A stretch of 64,000 nucleotides of DNA from Croceibacterium atlanticum (GCF_001008165.2 NZ_CP011452.2:3286001-3350000); one strand, 5' to 3'; shown: positions 9,322 through 17,541, numbered from the stretch's first letter. The notes: generated from the sequence alone by a model not told the origin. Numbers and translations are program-made.

Positions 9322-10134
9322 TCAGGTCCGCAGGTTGATGATCGTCTGCGAAATCTGGGTCGCAGTGTCGATCGCCTTGGCATTGGCCTGGAAATTGCGC
9401 TGGGCCGTGATCAGGCCGACCAGTTCTTCGGCAATGTCGACATTGGACCGTTCCAGCGAACCGGACAGCAGCGTGCCGTACTGGCCATAGCCCGGAGATC
9501 CATAATTGGCGGCGCCGGAAATGCCGCTGACTTCCCAGTTGGAAGAGCCAACCTTCTTCAGGCCTTCCGGCGTGAGGAAAGAGGCGAGGGCGACACTGCC
9601 CAGGGGCAGGGTGGAACCATCGGCATAGGATGCGGTAACGAGGCCGTCAGTGCTGATCGAGACGCTGGCGAATTCCGATCCGGATGCATTGGTTGCCGGG
9701 ATCTGGGTGTCTTGCGGGGTGTTCGAAGTCGGCGTGCCGTTGGCGTCCACCGGATAGGTCTGCAGCACATTGCCCGAACCGTCCTGGATATTGCCGACCT
9801 GGTCGGTCGTGAAGGAACCGTTGCGCGTATAATAGGTCTTGCCGGTTTCCATGTTGACCGTGGTGAAGAAGCCGGGGCCCGTGATCGCGAGGTCGAGCGC
9901 GGAGCCGGTCTGTTCGATCGGGCCGAGTTCAAAGACCTGGGTGATGGATTCCACGGTGGAGCCCACGCCCTGGATCATGCGCGGATTGGTCAGCGCGGTG
10001 GCGGCCACGACATCGCCGAAATCCGTGCGGCTCTTCTTGAAGCCGTTGGTTTCGGCATTTGCGATATTGTTGGCGATCACGCCCAGATCGGTCTGGGAAT
10101 TCTTCAATCCGTTCAGCGACACATAGAAGGACAT
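9322..10134 (-). CDS. flgE: Flagellar hook protein FlgE, short form
   Basis: FlgE polymerises into the flexible hook. N- and C-terminal D0/D1 regions are well conserved (FYVSLNGLKNSQTDLGVIANNIANAETNGFKKSRTDFGD and RSNVDIAEELVGLITAQRNFQANAKAIDTATQISQTIINLRT). At 270 residues it is far shorter than the 402-residue Salmonella hook protein and close to FlgG in size, so the outer D2 domain is reduced. Position between flgD and flgF, and the FlgE-type C-terminus, support FlgE rather than a second FlgG. Confidence 0.92.
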   Translation of the reverse strand: MSFYVSLNGLKNSQTDLGVIANNIANAETNGFKKSRTDFGDVVAATALTNPRMIQGVGSTVESITQVFELGPIEQTGSALDLAITGPGFFTTVNMETGKTYYTRNGSFTTDQVGNIQDGSGNVLQTYPVDANGTPTSNTPQDTQIPATNASGSEFASVSISTDGLVTASYADGSTLPLGSVALASFLTPEGLKKVGSSNWEVSGISGAANYGSPGYGQYGTLLSGSLERSNVDIAEELVGLITAQRNFQANAKAIDTATQISQTIINLRT

Positions 10135-10149
10135 CGGTGTAACTCCTGA

Positions 10150-10446
10150 TCAGTTCTCGGTAGTTTCGGTATTGGCTGCGCCATGGGCCTGGGCGGAGAC
10201 CAGCAGGTCCAGCTTGTCGGAGATTTCCTGCAGCAACTCGGAACTGTCGGTCGTGGCCGACAGGGAGGAGAACTGCGCCATCTGCGCCAGCATGTCGGTA
10301 TTATCGACCGGGTTGAACGGGTCCTGCTGCTGCATCTGGACGACGAGCAGTTCGAGGAAGTCTTCGGAGCCGAGCGAGGCGAAGCCTTTCCCGGTGGTGG
10401 AGGACGCGGCGGTGTTCGCCGCGCTGGTGGAGGCGATAGCCGTCAT
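10150..10446 (-). CDS. flgD: Minimal hook-cap scaffolding protein FlgD
   Basis: FlgD caps the growing hook. This 98-residue protein retains only the N-terminal core: GSEDFLELLVVQMQQQDPFNPVDNTDMLAQMAQFSSL spans about residues 26-62. The FnIII-like and tudor-like C-terminal domains of enteric FlgD (231 residues) are missing; the stop codon is clean and followed directly by flgE, so this looks like a naturally short form and not a frameshift. It overlaps flgC by 4 bp. Confidence 0.9.
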   Translation of the reverse strand: MTAIASTSAANTAASSTTGKGFASLGSEDFLELLVVQMQQQDPFNPVDNTDMLAQMAQFSSLSATTDSSELLQEISDKLDLLVSAQAHGAANTETTEN

Positions 10447-10853
10447 TTCATCCTCATTGTTTCGAGCATCAGCTGCTTGGCGGTCGACAGTGCATCGACC
10501 ATGTTGCGGTACTGGCGGGACGCTTCGAGCATCTCGACCATCTCTTCATTCTCATCGACCGGGGAGACCCAGATATCGCCGTTCTCGTCAGCGAGCGGGT
10601 GGTCGGGATCGTGCTGCTTGATCGGTGCGGCCTCGGACGCCATCACGCGGTCGACGCGGACGGAACTGAGGCCGGTTGCCTGATCCAGTTCTTCGGAAAA
10701 CACCGCGCGAACGGGGCGGTATGCTTCGCCTTCGCTGGCGGATACGCTGCCGACATTGGCCAGGTTGGAAGCGGCCGCATTCATCCGCACGAGCTGCGCG
10801 GACATGGCGCGCTGCCCCAGCTGGAACATGGTCATCTGGTCGGACATCGTCAT
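10443..10853 (-). CDS. flgC: Flagellar proximal rod protein FlgC
   Basis: FlgC is a proximal rod subunit. The start is ATG 10853, in an ATGA overlap with the flgB stop; a second in-frame ATG lies at 10847. The 136-residue product has the rod motif (AMSAQLVRMNAAASNLANVGSVSASEGEAYRPVRAVF) and the FlgC C-terminus (VDENEEMVEMLEASRQYRNMVDALSTAKQLMLETMRMK). Normal family length. Confidence 0.94.
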   Translation of the reverse strand: MTMSDQMTMFQLGQRAMSAQLVRMNAAASNLANVGSVSASEGEAYRPVRAVFSEELDQATGLSSVRVDRVMASEAAPIKQHDPDHPLADENGDIWVSPVDENEEMVEMLEASRQYRNMVDALSTAKQLMLETMRMK

Positions 10854-11197
10854 TCGCCCCTGATCGCGCGGGTCACGGTTTCGATCCGGCCCTGAAGGAA
10901 GGAGAGCGTGGCCGTGTAGGCGACGGCGTTTTCCGCGAAGGCGGTCTGTTCGGTCGCCATTTCGACCGTGTTGCCATCGAGACTGGGCATGACCGGAACG
11001 CGATAGCGTGTGGCGGTGCCGATGGCCTCGTCCCCGCTCGCACCACCCAGACGCGCTTCGAGCGCGGCATCGAAATCGATGTCGCGCGCCTTGTATCCCG
11101 GCGTCGCGGCATTGGCGATATTGGAGCCCAGCAGGCCAAGGCGCTGCGATCTGATCTCCAGCGCGGCACCGTGGACGCCGAAAAGTCCTTCGCTCAT
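10850..11197 (-). CDS. flgB: Flagellar proximal rod protein FlgB
   Basis: FlgB starts the rod and is the first gene of the operon. ATG 11197 is chosen over an upstream in-frame ATG (11227) because it has GGAG eight bases before it and gives the usual N-terminus (MSEGLFGVHGAALEIRSQRLGLLGSNIANAATPGYKARDIDF). The 115-residue protein ends with the amphipathic helix typical of rod proteins. A perfect sigma-54 promoter lies 34 bp upstream. Confidence 0.93.
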   Translation of the reverse strand: MSEGLFGVHGAALEIRSQRLGLLGSNIANAATPGYKARDIDFDAALEARLGGASGDEAIGTATRYRVPVMPSLDGNTVEMATEQTAFAENAVAYTATLSFLQGRIETVTRAIRGE

Positions 11198-11230
11198 CAC
11201 ACACTCCACACAATAACTCGCACCCAATTA

Positions 11231-11246
11231 AGCAATTGGTGTGCCA
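11231..11246 (-). promoter_or_regulatory. Sigma-54 promoter of the flgB-motB operon
   Basis: Read on the minus strand the sequence is TGGCACACCAATTGCT, an exact match to the -24/-12 consensus TGGCAC-N5-TTGCW with correct spacing. Transcription would start near 11219, about 22 bp before the flgB ATG. It implies RpoN and an enhancer-binding activator (FlrC/FlbD type) for the rod-hook operon; neither regulator is in the window. Confidence 0.85.
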
Positions 11247-11387
11247 AACTGGCGAAACTGGCGGAATTGCTGGGGTTTCAAGTCGACAAGCCGAGGAAGC
11301 GGCAAAGCATTGCCGTCCGGCGGCAAGTTTTGGCCATTCAGATTAAAAACGGCGAATTCCTGCCGTTCTGATGGTCAAGGAGACCCA

Positions 11388-12077
11388 ATGACCGTCACGC
11401 AATTGATCGATCTGCCGGCCATCGCGATCGTGCTGGGGGGCACGATCGCGGCGACTGTGCTGCGCTGCGGCTGGCGCGATATGCGCGATATGCTGCGTTC
11501 TCTCGCACAGCTGCCGGCGCGCCCGTTCAACGCGGCGAGCGTGAAGGCGGAGCTCGCGGGGCAGGTCAGGGCCATACAGGAAGACGGGCTTCTGCGGGCC
11601 GAACTGCGGGGATCGGGCGATGACGAGTTCGATGGACTTTCGGGAACGCTGATCGGGCGGCGATCGGTCCAGGCGCTTTACGATGAACATGAACGTTACC
11701 GGCAGAAGAGGCTTGCTCTTGCGGAAACCGGGGCAGGCGTTCTGGCGGCCGCGGCCGAGCTTGCACCCGTGCTGGGGCTGGCTGGAACGCTGATCTCCCT
11801 GGGAAGCCTTTCTTCCGATGTGGCCGAAGGCGGTAATTATGCAGCCGCTATCGGCATGGCGATCACCACAACGCTCTATGGCCTGGTTATCGCCAACTTC
11901 CTCTTTTCCCCCCTGGCGGCCGCGGTGAAGCGCCGTTCCAGCGTGGAAGAATGCGCCCGCAAGGAATTGCTCGACTGGCTGGCGCAGGCAGTGAAAGACG
12001 CCAGCGGCCCGCGTGCCCTGCGCGAAGAAGTGCGGAAACGGGCCGCGCCTGACGGTCGGCGAAGGAATGCGGCGTGA
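11388..12077 (+). CDS. MotA/TolQ/ExbB-family proton channel protein
   Basis: The 229-residue product (start ATG 11388 with AAGGAG six bases upstream) has three hydrophobic segments: residues about 6-25 (LIDLPAIAIVLGGTIAATVL), 115-140 (GAGVLAAAAELAPVLGLAGTLISLGSL, the ExbB/TolQ-like APxLGLxGT motif) and 155-180 (AIGMAITTTLYGLVIANFLFSPLA). This is the MotA_ExbB fold, closer to ExbB/TolQ than to the MotA at 2501. It is coupled by a 4-bp overlap to a TolR/ExbD/MotB-like partner and followed by flgA, which ties it to the flagellum. Whether it drives a second motor, aids ring or wall assembly, or energises export is unknown. Confidence 0.75.
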   Translation: MTVTQLIDLPAIAIVLGGTIAATVLRCGWRDMRDMLRSLAQLPARPFNAASVKAELAGQVRAIQEDGLLRAELRGSGDDEFDGLSGTLIGRRSVQALYDEHERYRQKRLALAETGAGVLAAAAELAPVLGLAGTLISLGSLSSDVAEGGNYAAAIGMAITTTLYGLVIANFLFSPLAAAVKRRSSVEECARKELLDWLAQAVKDASGPRALREEVRKRAAPDGRRRNAA

Positions 12078-12601
12078 TCTCCCGCGGGGCGGGGGCAAGC
12101 TGGCAGACCGTGATCGCGGATCTCGCGCTGATCCTGTTCATGATCTCGGTTTCCGCCATCGGGGACGGCGACGGGGAGGATGAAGGGCAGGCCGCGCCGC
12201 AGGAGACAGTGCTGGCCAATCCGCTGCCGGCAGAGGGCGAGCCGATCGGCATTTACCGCGCGGGGCCCGATGCCCTGCCGATCGCCGACTGGCTTGAACA
12301 GATGCAGGCCGATCCGCGCCAGCGCCTGACGATCATGGCCCGCTATCCCAATGGCGCCTCGGTCGAAGCGGCAGGCGCAGCGCTGGCCCTGGCCGAGGAG
12401 GCCGGCGAAAGGGCCGGGCGCACGCGCATTCTCCTGGAACCGGGGGAACAGGCGGAACTGCTGGCGGTGCTGGCCTATGACGATACGCAGGCCGGCTGGC
12501 ATGAAGATTGCACAGTTCCGGGCAAAGGTGGCGATGGTGCCACCATGCAAGGGGATAGACCATGCGTATCATCCAGCTCGCAGCGGGCGCCGCTGCGCTG
12601 A
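12074..12601 (+). CDS. ExbD/MotB-like membrane partner, function unknown
   Basis: GTG start at 12074 overlaps the stop of the ExbB-like gene. The 175-residue protein has one N-terminal transmembrane helix (about residues 13-29, TVIADLALILFMISVSA) with an Asp at residue 16 in the place of the ion-binding Asp of ExbD, TolR and MotB. The periplasmic part includes RLTIMARYPNGASVEAAGAALALAEEAGERAGRTRILLEP, which resembles a degenerate OmpA/MotB C-terminal fold but lacks the GHTD motif. The last 13 codons overlap the start of flgA in another frame. Function inferred only from topology and partnership. Confidence 0.6.
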   Translation: MISRGAGASWQTVIADLALILFMISVSAIGDGDGEDEGQAAPQETVLANPLPAEGEPIGIYRAGPDALPIADWLEQMQADPRQRLTIMARYPNGASVEAAGAALALAEEAGERAGRTRILLEPGEQAELLAVLAYDDTQAGWHEDCTVPGKGGDGATMQGDRPCVSSSSQRAPLR

Positions 12602-13077
12602 CTGCTGCCTCTGGTGCAATCGCCGCCGGTTTTGCCGATCCTGCCACAATCGATCTCGAAGTTGCGCAGTTCACTGGCGCCCGCCAGGGCGAACCGGGCG
12701 GCGCGCGCCTGCCGGTCGACCGGCGGCTGAAACTGTCCAACTGCCCGCAGCCGCATGACCTTGAATGGTATGGCAGGAACCGGGAAACCGTGCTTGTCCG
12801 CTGCCCGGAACCGGGCGGCTGGCGGATTTTCGTGCCGCTGGTGGCAGAGCCGAAGCAGCAGATGGCCGCCGCCGCACCGGCCCAGCCGGTCGTCTCCCGC
12901 GGGGAATCCGTGACCATCGCCGTGCGCGGCAGTGGTTTTGTCCTGTCCCGCCAGGGAGAGGCGATGGAATCCGGCGCCGTGGGCGAATGGATCCGCGTGC
13001 GACCGGCGGGCAAACGTACCGATCCCGTTCGCGCCCGCGTGGTCCGGCCCGGCATGGTCGGCATGGATTTGCCGTAA
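12562..13077 (+). CDS. flgA: P-ring assembly chaperone FlgA
   Basis: FlgA is a periplasmic chaperone that helps FlgI polymerise. The 171-residue product has a signal peptide (MRIIQLAAGAAALTAASGAIAAGF), an N-terminal domain with paired cysteines (LSNCPQ, VLVRCPEP, about residues 60-82) and a C-terminal SAF-like domain (VSRGESVTIAVRGSGFVLSRQGEAMESGAVGEWIRVR, then VVRPGMVGMDLP). Its start overlaps the preceding gene by 40 bp, so expression is probably coupled. Confidence 0.9.
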   Translation: MRIIQLAAGAAALTAASGAIAAGFADPATIDLEVAQFTGARQGEPGGARLPVDRRLKLSNCPQPHDLEWYGRNRETVLVRCPEPGGWRIFVPLVAEPKQQMAAAAPAQPVVSRGESVTIAVRGSGFVLSRQGEAMESGAVGEWIRVRPAGKRTDPVRARVVRPGMVGMDLP

Positions 13078-13161
13078 CCGGCAAAATTTTGTCGGGGGTG
13101 CCCCTTAAATATGCTCCCCCGCGGCCGTTCTGGTTATCGAATTGCTTTACGGAGCGGAACG

Positions 13162-13458
13162 ATGAACCCGGTTGACGCGGCAAGTCTGAATGTGACTCAG
13201 CGCCTGAAAAACGGCGCATCGTCCCCCGTGTCACGCGCGGAAGCAGTCCGTCCTGCCGCCAGTGAAGGGGGCAGGACCGGCGCCGCCGTGACCACCGGCC
13301 TGAAAAAGACCGCATCGGCAGGAGCCGAAGCCCCGATCGATGTCGATCGGGTCGCGGAAATCCGCAAGGCGGTGGAAGAAGGGCGTTATCCGCTGGTCCC
13401 GACCCGCATCGGTGACGCCATGATTGCTGCCGGTTATCTGTTGAGGACCAAGTCGTGA
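13162..13458 (+). CDS. flgM: Anti-sigma-28 factor FlgM
   Basis: FlgM holds FliA (encoded at 16819) inactive until it is exported through the finished hook. ATG 13162 is preceded by GGAG. The 98-residue product has a disordered N-terminal half and the conserved anti-sigma C-terminus (IDVDRVAEIRKAVEEGRYPLVPTRIGDAMIA, about residues 59-90). It overlaps flgN by 4 bp. Confidence 0.9.
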   Translation: MNPVDAASLNVTQRLKNGASSPVSRAEAVRPAASEGGRTGAAVTTGLKKTASAGAEAPIDVDRVAEIRKAVEEGRYPLVPTRIGDAMIAAGYLLRTKS

Positions 13459-13790
13459 ACCAGCCCGCATCCCTTCGCGACCATCTGCGGCAAATGCTTG
13501 CCCTCCTGGAAGGGGAGCGGCAGGCGCTTGCCGCCCTGGACATGGATCGCATCGTCAGCTGCGCCGATGGCAAGCTGGAACTTTGCGCCGTGATGGAACG
13601 CTGCAACAAGGCGGATCTGGACGAGGAATGCACCGGCCTGCTGGACGCGGTGAAACGCCTCAACGAGGTAAACCGCAAGCTTCGCAACCTCATAGCCAAT
13701 AATCTGCAGGCGCGGCTCCATTCGTTGACCGGCGCGGTCAACGTCTATTCGGGCCAGCGTCCCTCCGTGATTGCGGAGATGCCGCGCTAA
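13455..13790 (+). CDS. flgN: Flagellar export chaperone FlgN
   Basis: A small, helical, cytoplasmic protein (111 residues, GTG start overlapping the flgM stop) next to flgM, as in many flagellar operons. The predicted long helices (LRDHLRQMLALLEGERQALAALDMDRI and LLDAVKRLNEVNRKLRNLIANNLQARLH) fit the FlgN family, which escorts FlgK and FlgL to the export gate. Assignment rests on size, helix pattern and position more than on invariant motifs. Confidence 0.82.
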   Translation: MNQPASLRDHLRQMLALLEGERQALAALDMDRIVSCADGKLELCAVMERCNKADLDEECTGLLDAVKRLNEVNRKLRNLIANNLQARLHSLTGAVNVYSGQRPSVIAEMPR

Positions 13791-13799
13791 ACAGCAAAC

Positions 13800-13815
13800 T
13801 GGCACGCTTGTTGCA
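13800..13815 (+). promoter_or_regulatory. Sigma-54 promoter of the transglycosylase-flhA-fliA operon
   Basis: TGGCACGCTTGTTGCA matches the RpoN consensus exactly (TGGCACG-N4-TTGCA). It lies 10 bp past the flgN stop and 38 bp before the GTG start of the transglycosylase gene, with a transcription start expected near 13827. FliA would therefore itself be under RpoN control. Confidence 0.85.
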
Positions 13816-13853
13816 GAACCCCGGGAGGATATTGATCAACCCCGGGGAAGAAC

Positions 13854-14693
13854 GTGCCCTCAATCAATCCTGTCCGGCAAGGCGAAGTACACGCCGCCAT
13901 TGCGCGCGCTTCCGCCGCAACGGGCGTGAATTTCGATTACCTGCTGGCGCAGGCCAAGCTGGAATCGGGTTTCGATCCTTCAGCCCGGGCAGGCACGTCA
14001 TCCGCCGCCGGCCTCTATCAATTCGTCAACGGAACCTGGCTGGATACGCTGGACAAGCATGGCGCCGCGCACGGCCTTGGCTGGGCGGACAATGCGATCA
14101 GCCGCAAGGGCGGGCGGGCAGTGATTGCCGATCCGTCCATGCGGGCCGAAGTCATGGCCCTGCGTTACGACCCCAACGCCTCCGCATTGATGGCTGCGGA
14201 ACTCGCGCGCGATAACAGCGCGGAGCTGGAGGGGTTTCTCGGCCGTTCGCCTGATTCTTCCGAACTCTATCTCGCCCATTTCCTAGGCGCGAAGGGCGCG
14301 CGGGATTTCCTGGGCGTGTTGCAGGCGACACCGTCCAAATCGGCGCCGGCCCTGTTTCCCAAGGCGGCGGCAGCCAACCGGCCCATTTTCTATGATGGCA
14401 ACATGCCGCGCACCGTGGGGCAGGTGATGGATCTGGTCCGCGCCAAGGTCGACGGGGCAATGGATGCCAATCAGGGAAGTTTCCCGATGGCGGCGGCTTA
14501 TTCTCAATCCCTGTCGGCATCGCAGGGCGGCGCGCCCGCCGCGCCTGCGCCGCCACCCATGAACCCTGCGCCCGCGCGGCCATCCATGGCCGAAACATTG
14601 CGCGCCACCTTCGGCACCGCTGGATCTTCCGCTGACGCGGCCGGCCAGCGGGTGAATGCCGCCTACGCCAAATTCAAGGCTTTCGGACTGTGA
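13854..14693 (+). CDS. Flagellar soluble lytic murein transglycosylase (SltF-like)
   Basis: The 279-residue protein has an SLT/lysozyme-like domain at the N-terminus: AQAKLESGFDPSARAGTSSAAGLYQF, about residues 32-57, with the catalytic Glu in KLESGF and the GLYQF motif. A Pro/Ala-rich linker (about 230-246) leads to a C-terminal tail. No standard signal peptide is visible, so export by the flagellar apparatus is possible. Given the single-domain FlgJ at 5655, this enzyme probably opens the wall for the rod. GTG start, with GGGGAAG upstream; it overlaps flhA by 4 bp. Confidence 0.85.
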   Translation: MPSINPVRQGEVHAAIARASAATGVNFDYLLAQAKLESGFDPSARAGTSSAAGLYQFVNGTWLDTLDKHGAAHGLGWADNAISRKGGRAVIADPSMRAEVMALRYDPNASALMAAELARDNSAELEGFLGRSPDSSELYLAHFLGAKGARDFLGVLQATPSKSAPALFPKAAAANRPIFYDGNMPRTVGQVMDLVRAKVDGAMDANQGSFPMAAAYSQSLSASQGGAPAAPAPPPMNPAPARPSMAETLRATFGTAGSSADAAGQRVNAAYAKFKAFGL

Positions 14694-16822
14694 ACCTGCG
14701 ATCCCTCATTTCGCCAGCACTGGCGCTGCCTTTCGGCATATTGGCCGTCATCGTCCTGATGGTGGTGCCGATCCCGGCTATGGCGCTGGACATATTCTTC
14801 GTGCTGAACATCGCGCTGTCCGTGGCGGTGCTGATGGCTGCGGTGAATTCCCAAAAGCCGCTCGACTTTTCCTCCTTTCCTTCTGTTCTGCTGTTCGCGA
14901 CCCTGTTGCGGCTGGCTCTCAACGTGGCGTCGACCCGCGTGGTGCTCCTCAACGGGCATGAAGGGGAAGCCGCCGCGGGCAAGGTGATCCAGAGCTTTGG
15001 CGAATTCCTGATCGGCGGCAATTTTGCTGTCGGCATCTTCGTCTTCCTGATCCTGATGATCATAAACCTGGTGGTGGTGACGAAGGGCGCCGGCCGCGTT
15101 TCGGAAGTGTCGGCGCGCTTCACGCTCGACGCCTTGCCCGGCAAGCAGATGGCGATCGACGCCGATCTGGCAGCCGGCCTGCTGACCGCGGAAGAGGCCA
15201 AGGCACGCCGCCGCGAAATCGCCACCGAAGCGGATTTCTACGGCTCCATGGATGGTGCCAGCAAATTCGTGAAGGGCGATGCGATTGCCGCAGTGCTGAT
15301 CCTGGCGGTGAATATCATTGCCGGGCTTGTTCTGGGCATGATCAGCCATGGCCTTACCGCCGGGGAAGCGGGCGAACGCTATGTCACACTGGCCGTGGGC
15401 GATGCGCTGGTCGCCTCGATCCCGGCCCTGCTGCTGTCGATTGCCGCTGCCGCCATCGTTACCCGTGTAGCGGATACACGCGACCTGACGGGCCAGATTG
15501 GGGGGCAGCTTTCCGATCCGCGCATCTGGCTGCCCGTGGGCTTCGTGCTGGGCGCGATGGGCATGATCCCGGCCATGCCGCAAACCATCTTCCTGCCGCT
15601 TTCAGCCGGTGCTTTCGCATTGTGGCACTATCTGAAGAAGCGCAAGGAACAGGCGGCCTTCGCGGCAATCATTCCGGAACCGGAACCCGATCCGTCGCGG
15701 ATCAGCATGGACGATATTTCCGAACAGGCACTGGTCACGGTGGAACTGGGCTATGGCCTGGTCCATCTGGCGGATGAGAGGCGCGGGGCGCCGCTGGTAT
15801 CGCGCCTGACCGGATTGAGGCGGCAGATGTGCCAGTCCTTCGGTTTCATCATCCCGCAATTTCGCATCAAGGACAGTTTCGAACTCGCCCCCGATCGTTA
15901 CCGCGTGACATTGGGCGGTGCGCCGTTGGGCACCGCGCAATTGCGCGCCGACAGGGTCCTTGCCATCGATACCGGGCAGGTAGGGCAGGAATCGTTGTTG
16001 CAGGGCGATCCGACCCAGGATCCCAGCTTTGGCTGCCCGGCTTTGTGGATCGAACCCGGCCAGCGCGATCTGGCCGTGGCGGAAGGCTATCTGGTGGTGG
16101 ATGCGGAAAGCGTTGTCGCCACCCATGTGAACCAGCTGCTATCCTCGCGCCCGCAGGAATTGCTGGGGCCGGACCAGGTCCGCGAACTGCTCGACACGGT
16201 GAAGCAGCGCCACGGCCAGCTGGTGGAAACCATCACGCCGCAGCCGCTTTCCCTGGCACAGGTCACGCGTCTCCTGCGGGCCCTGCTGGCGGATGGCATT
16301 TCGCTGGCCCATCCGATTCCGGTGCTTTCCAGCCTGTCGCAGGCGGCACAGCAGACCACGGATCACAACACGCTGGTCGACATGATGCGCGCCGATCTTG
16401 GCCCGATGCTGGTGGGCAGCATTTGCGGCCCGGACGAGAAACTGCCGGTCATCACTCTCGCCGCAGAACTGGAAGAGATGGTGGTCGGCGGGATGCAGGA
16501 TCCGACGACCGGGCAGATGGTGATCGAACCCGATCTCGCCCGTTCCATCGGGGAGCGTGTATCGCAGATCGTCAACAGCCTGCCCGCTGGCACGGCGGCC
16601 GCGCTGATCGTCCAGCCGCGCGCCCGGCGCCCGCTGGCATCCCTGCTCAAACTGCGCGCGCCAAGCTGCGCGGTTCTGTCCATCAACGAACTTCCGACCA
16701 GTCAGCCGATAGAAGTCATTTCGGTGATTGGCGGCGAAAGTCAGCAGCAGGGGCTGCCGGCACCGAATTCGCACAGTCAGGAAACGCCGCATATGCATGA
16801 CATGGAGGCAGTCCCCGCATGA
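14690..16822 (+). CDS. flhA: Flagellar export apparatus protein FlhA
   Basis: FlhA is the large gate protein of the flagellar type III secretion system. The 710-residue product has about eight transmembrane helices in residues 10-310, the FHIPEP-type signature region (LLFATLLRLALNVASTRVVLL, about residues 67-87), the conserved RVSEVSARFTLDALPGKQMAIDADL loop (about 138-162), and the cytoplasmic domain ending near residue 690. GTG start overlapping the transglycosylase stop. No flhB, fliP, fliQ or fliR is in the window, so the rest of the export gate is elsewhere. Confidence 0.96.
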   Translation: MNLRSLISPALALPFGILAVIVLMVVPIPAMALDIFFVLNIALSVAVLMAAVNSQKPLDFSSFPSVLLFATLLRLALNVASTRVVLLNGHEGEAAAGKVIQSFGEFLIGGNFAVGIFVFLILMIINLVVVTKGAGRVSEVSARFTLDALPGKQMAIDADLAAGLLTAEEAKARRREIATEADFYGSMDGASKFVKGDAIAAVLILAVNIIAGLVLGMISHGLTAGEAGERYVTLAVGDALVASIPALLLSIAAAAIVTRVADTRDLTGQIGGQLSDPRIWLPVGFVLGAMGMIPAMPQTIFLPLSAGAFALWHYLKKRKEQAAFAAIIPEPEPDPSRISMDDISEQALVTVELGYGLVHLADERRGAPLVSRLTGLRRQMCQSFGFIIPQFRIKDSFELAPDRYRVTLGGAPLGTAQLRADRVLAIDTGQVGQESLLQGDPTQDPSFGCPALWIEPGQRDLAVAEGYLVVDAESVVATHVNQLLSSRPQELLGPDQVRELLDTVKQRHGQLVETITPQPLSLAQVTRLLRALLADGISLAHPIPVLSSLSQAAQQTTDHNTLVDMMRADLGPMLVGSICGPDEKLPVITLAAELEEMVVGGMQDPTTGQMVIEPDLARSIGERVSQIVNSLPAGTAAALIVQPRARRPLASLLKLRAPSCAVLSINELPTSQPIEVISVIGGESQQQGLPAPNSHSQETPHMHDMEAVPA

Positions 16823-17538
16823 TCCACAACCATGCCGGCCTGCAGGCCGAACGAGTCTATCGCGATCCTATCGGGGAGCGTGTTGCGCGCTTCCTTCCCA
16901 TGGTGCGCAAATATGCCTGGCATCTGGCGGGAAGCGCCGGACCGGAACTCGATGCCGAGGATCTGATGCAGGCCGGGCTGATTGCGCTGACGGAATGCGC
17001 GCAGAGGCATGAAGGGCCGGGTGAGGACGGCTTTGCAGCTTATGCCAAATTGCGCGTGCGCGGCGCCATGGTGGATTTGCTGCGCAGTTCCTCCACCGAA
17101 GCGCGCGGCACGCGCGAGCGACGGCTGCGCCTGGAAAAGGCCGAACAGGCCCTGCGTGCGCAATTGGGCCGCGAACCGCATATGGCCGAACTGGCTCAGG
17201 CCCTGGGGCTGAGCGTGGAAGAAACCTCGCGCCTGCGTGCGGGAAGTGCGCAAGTCTCGCTCACCTCGATCGACGATTGCTATTCGGACAGTGATGGATC
17301 CTTTGCCAGCGATATGCCGGACGCGGAAGAAATCCTGCTCCAGCAGGAAGATCGCAGCCAGCTGATCGAAGCGATCTCCGCGCTGCCGGAACGGTTGCAG
17401 ATGGTTATCCAGCTCTATTTCGTGGAAGAGCTTAACCTGTCGGAGATTGCCAGCATTCTGGATGTCAGCGTGCCCCGCGTGCACCAGTTGAAGGCATCGG
17501 CGCTCAAGCAGATACGCTCGCAGATGGACGGTATGTAG
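16819..17538 (+). CDS. fliA: Flagellar sigma factor FliA (sigma-28)
   Basis: FliA directs late flagellar and chemotaxis transcription. The 239-residue product has region 2 (VRKYAWHLAGSAGPELDAEDLMQAGLIALTEC, then FAAYAKLRVRGAMVDLLR), region 3 (QLGREPHMAELAQALGLSVEETSRL) and region 4 with helix-turn-helix (LPERLQMVIQLYFVEELNLSEIASILDVSVPRVHQLKASALKQIR). ATG overlaps the flhA stop. FlgM at 13162 is its expected anti-sigma factor. The gene ends 3 bp from the convergent outer-membrane factor gene. Confidence 0.95.
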   Translation: MIHNHAGLQAERVYRDPIGERVARFLPMVRKYAWHLAGSAGPELDAEDLMQAGLIALTECAQRHEGPGEDGFAAYAKLRVRGAMVDLLRSSSTEARGTRERRLRLEKAEQALRAQLGREPHMAELAQALGLSVEETSRLRAGSAQVSLTSIDDCYSDSDGSFASDMPDAEEILLQQEDRSQLIEAISALPERLQMVIQLYFVEELNLSEIASILDVSVPRVHQLKASALKQIRSQMDGM

Positions 17539-17541
17539 GCA

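Noticed and set aside
13130-13145. TGGTTATCGAATTGCT as a sigma-54 promoter for flgM
   Set aside because: The -24 half is weak and transcription would start about 5 bp before the ATG, beyond the ribosome site GGAG.
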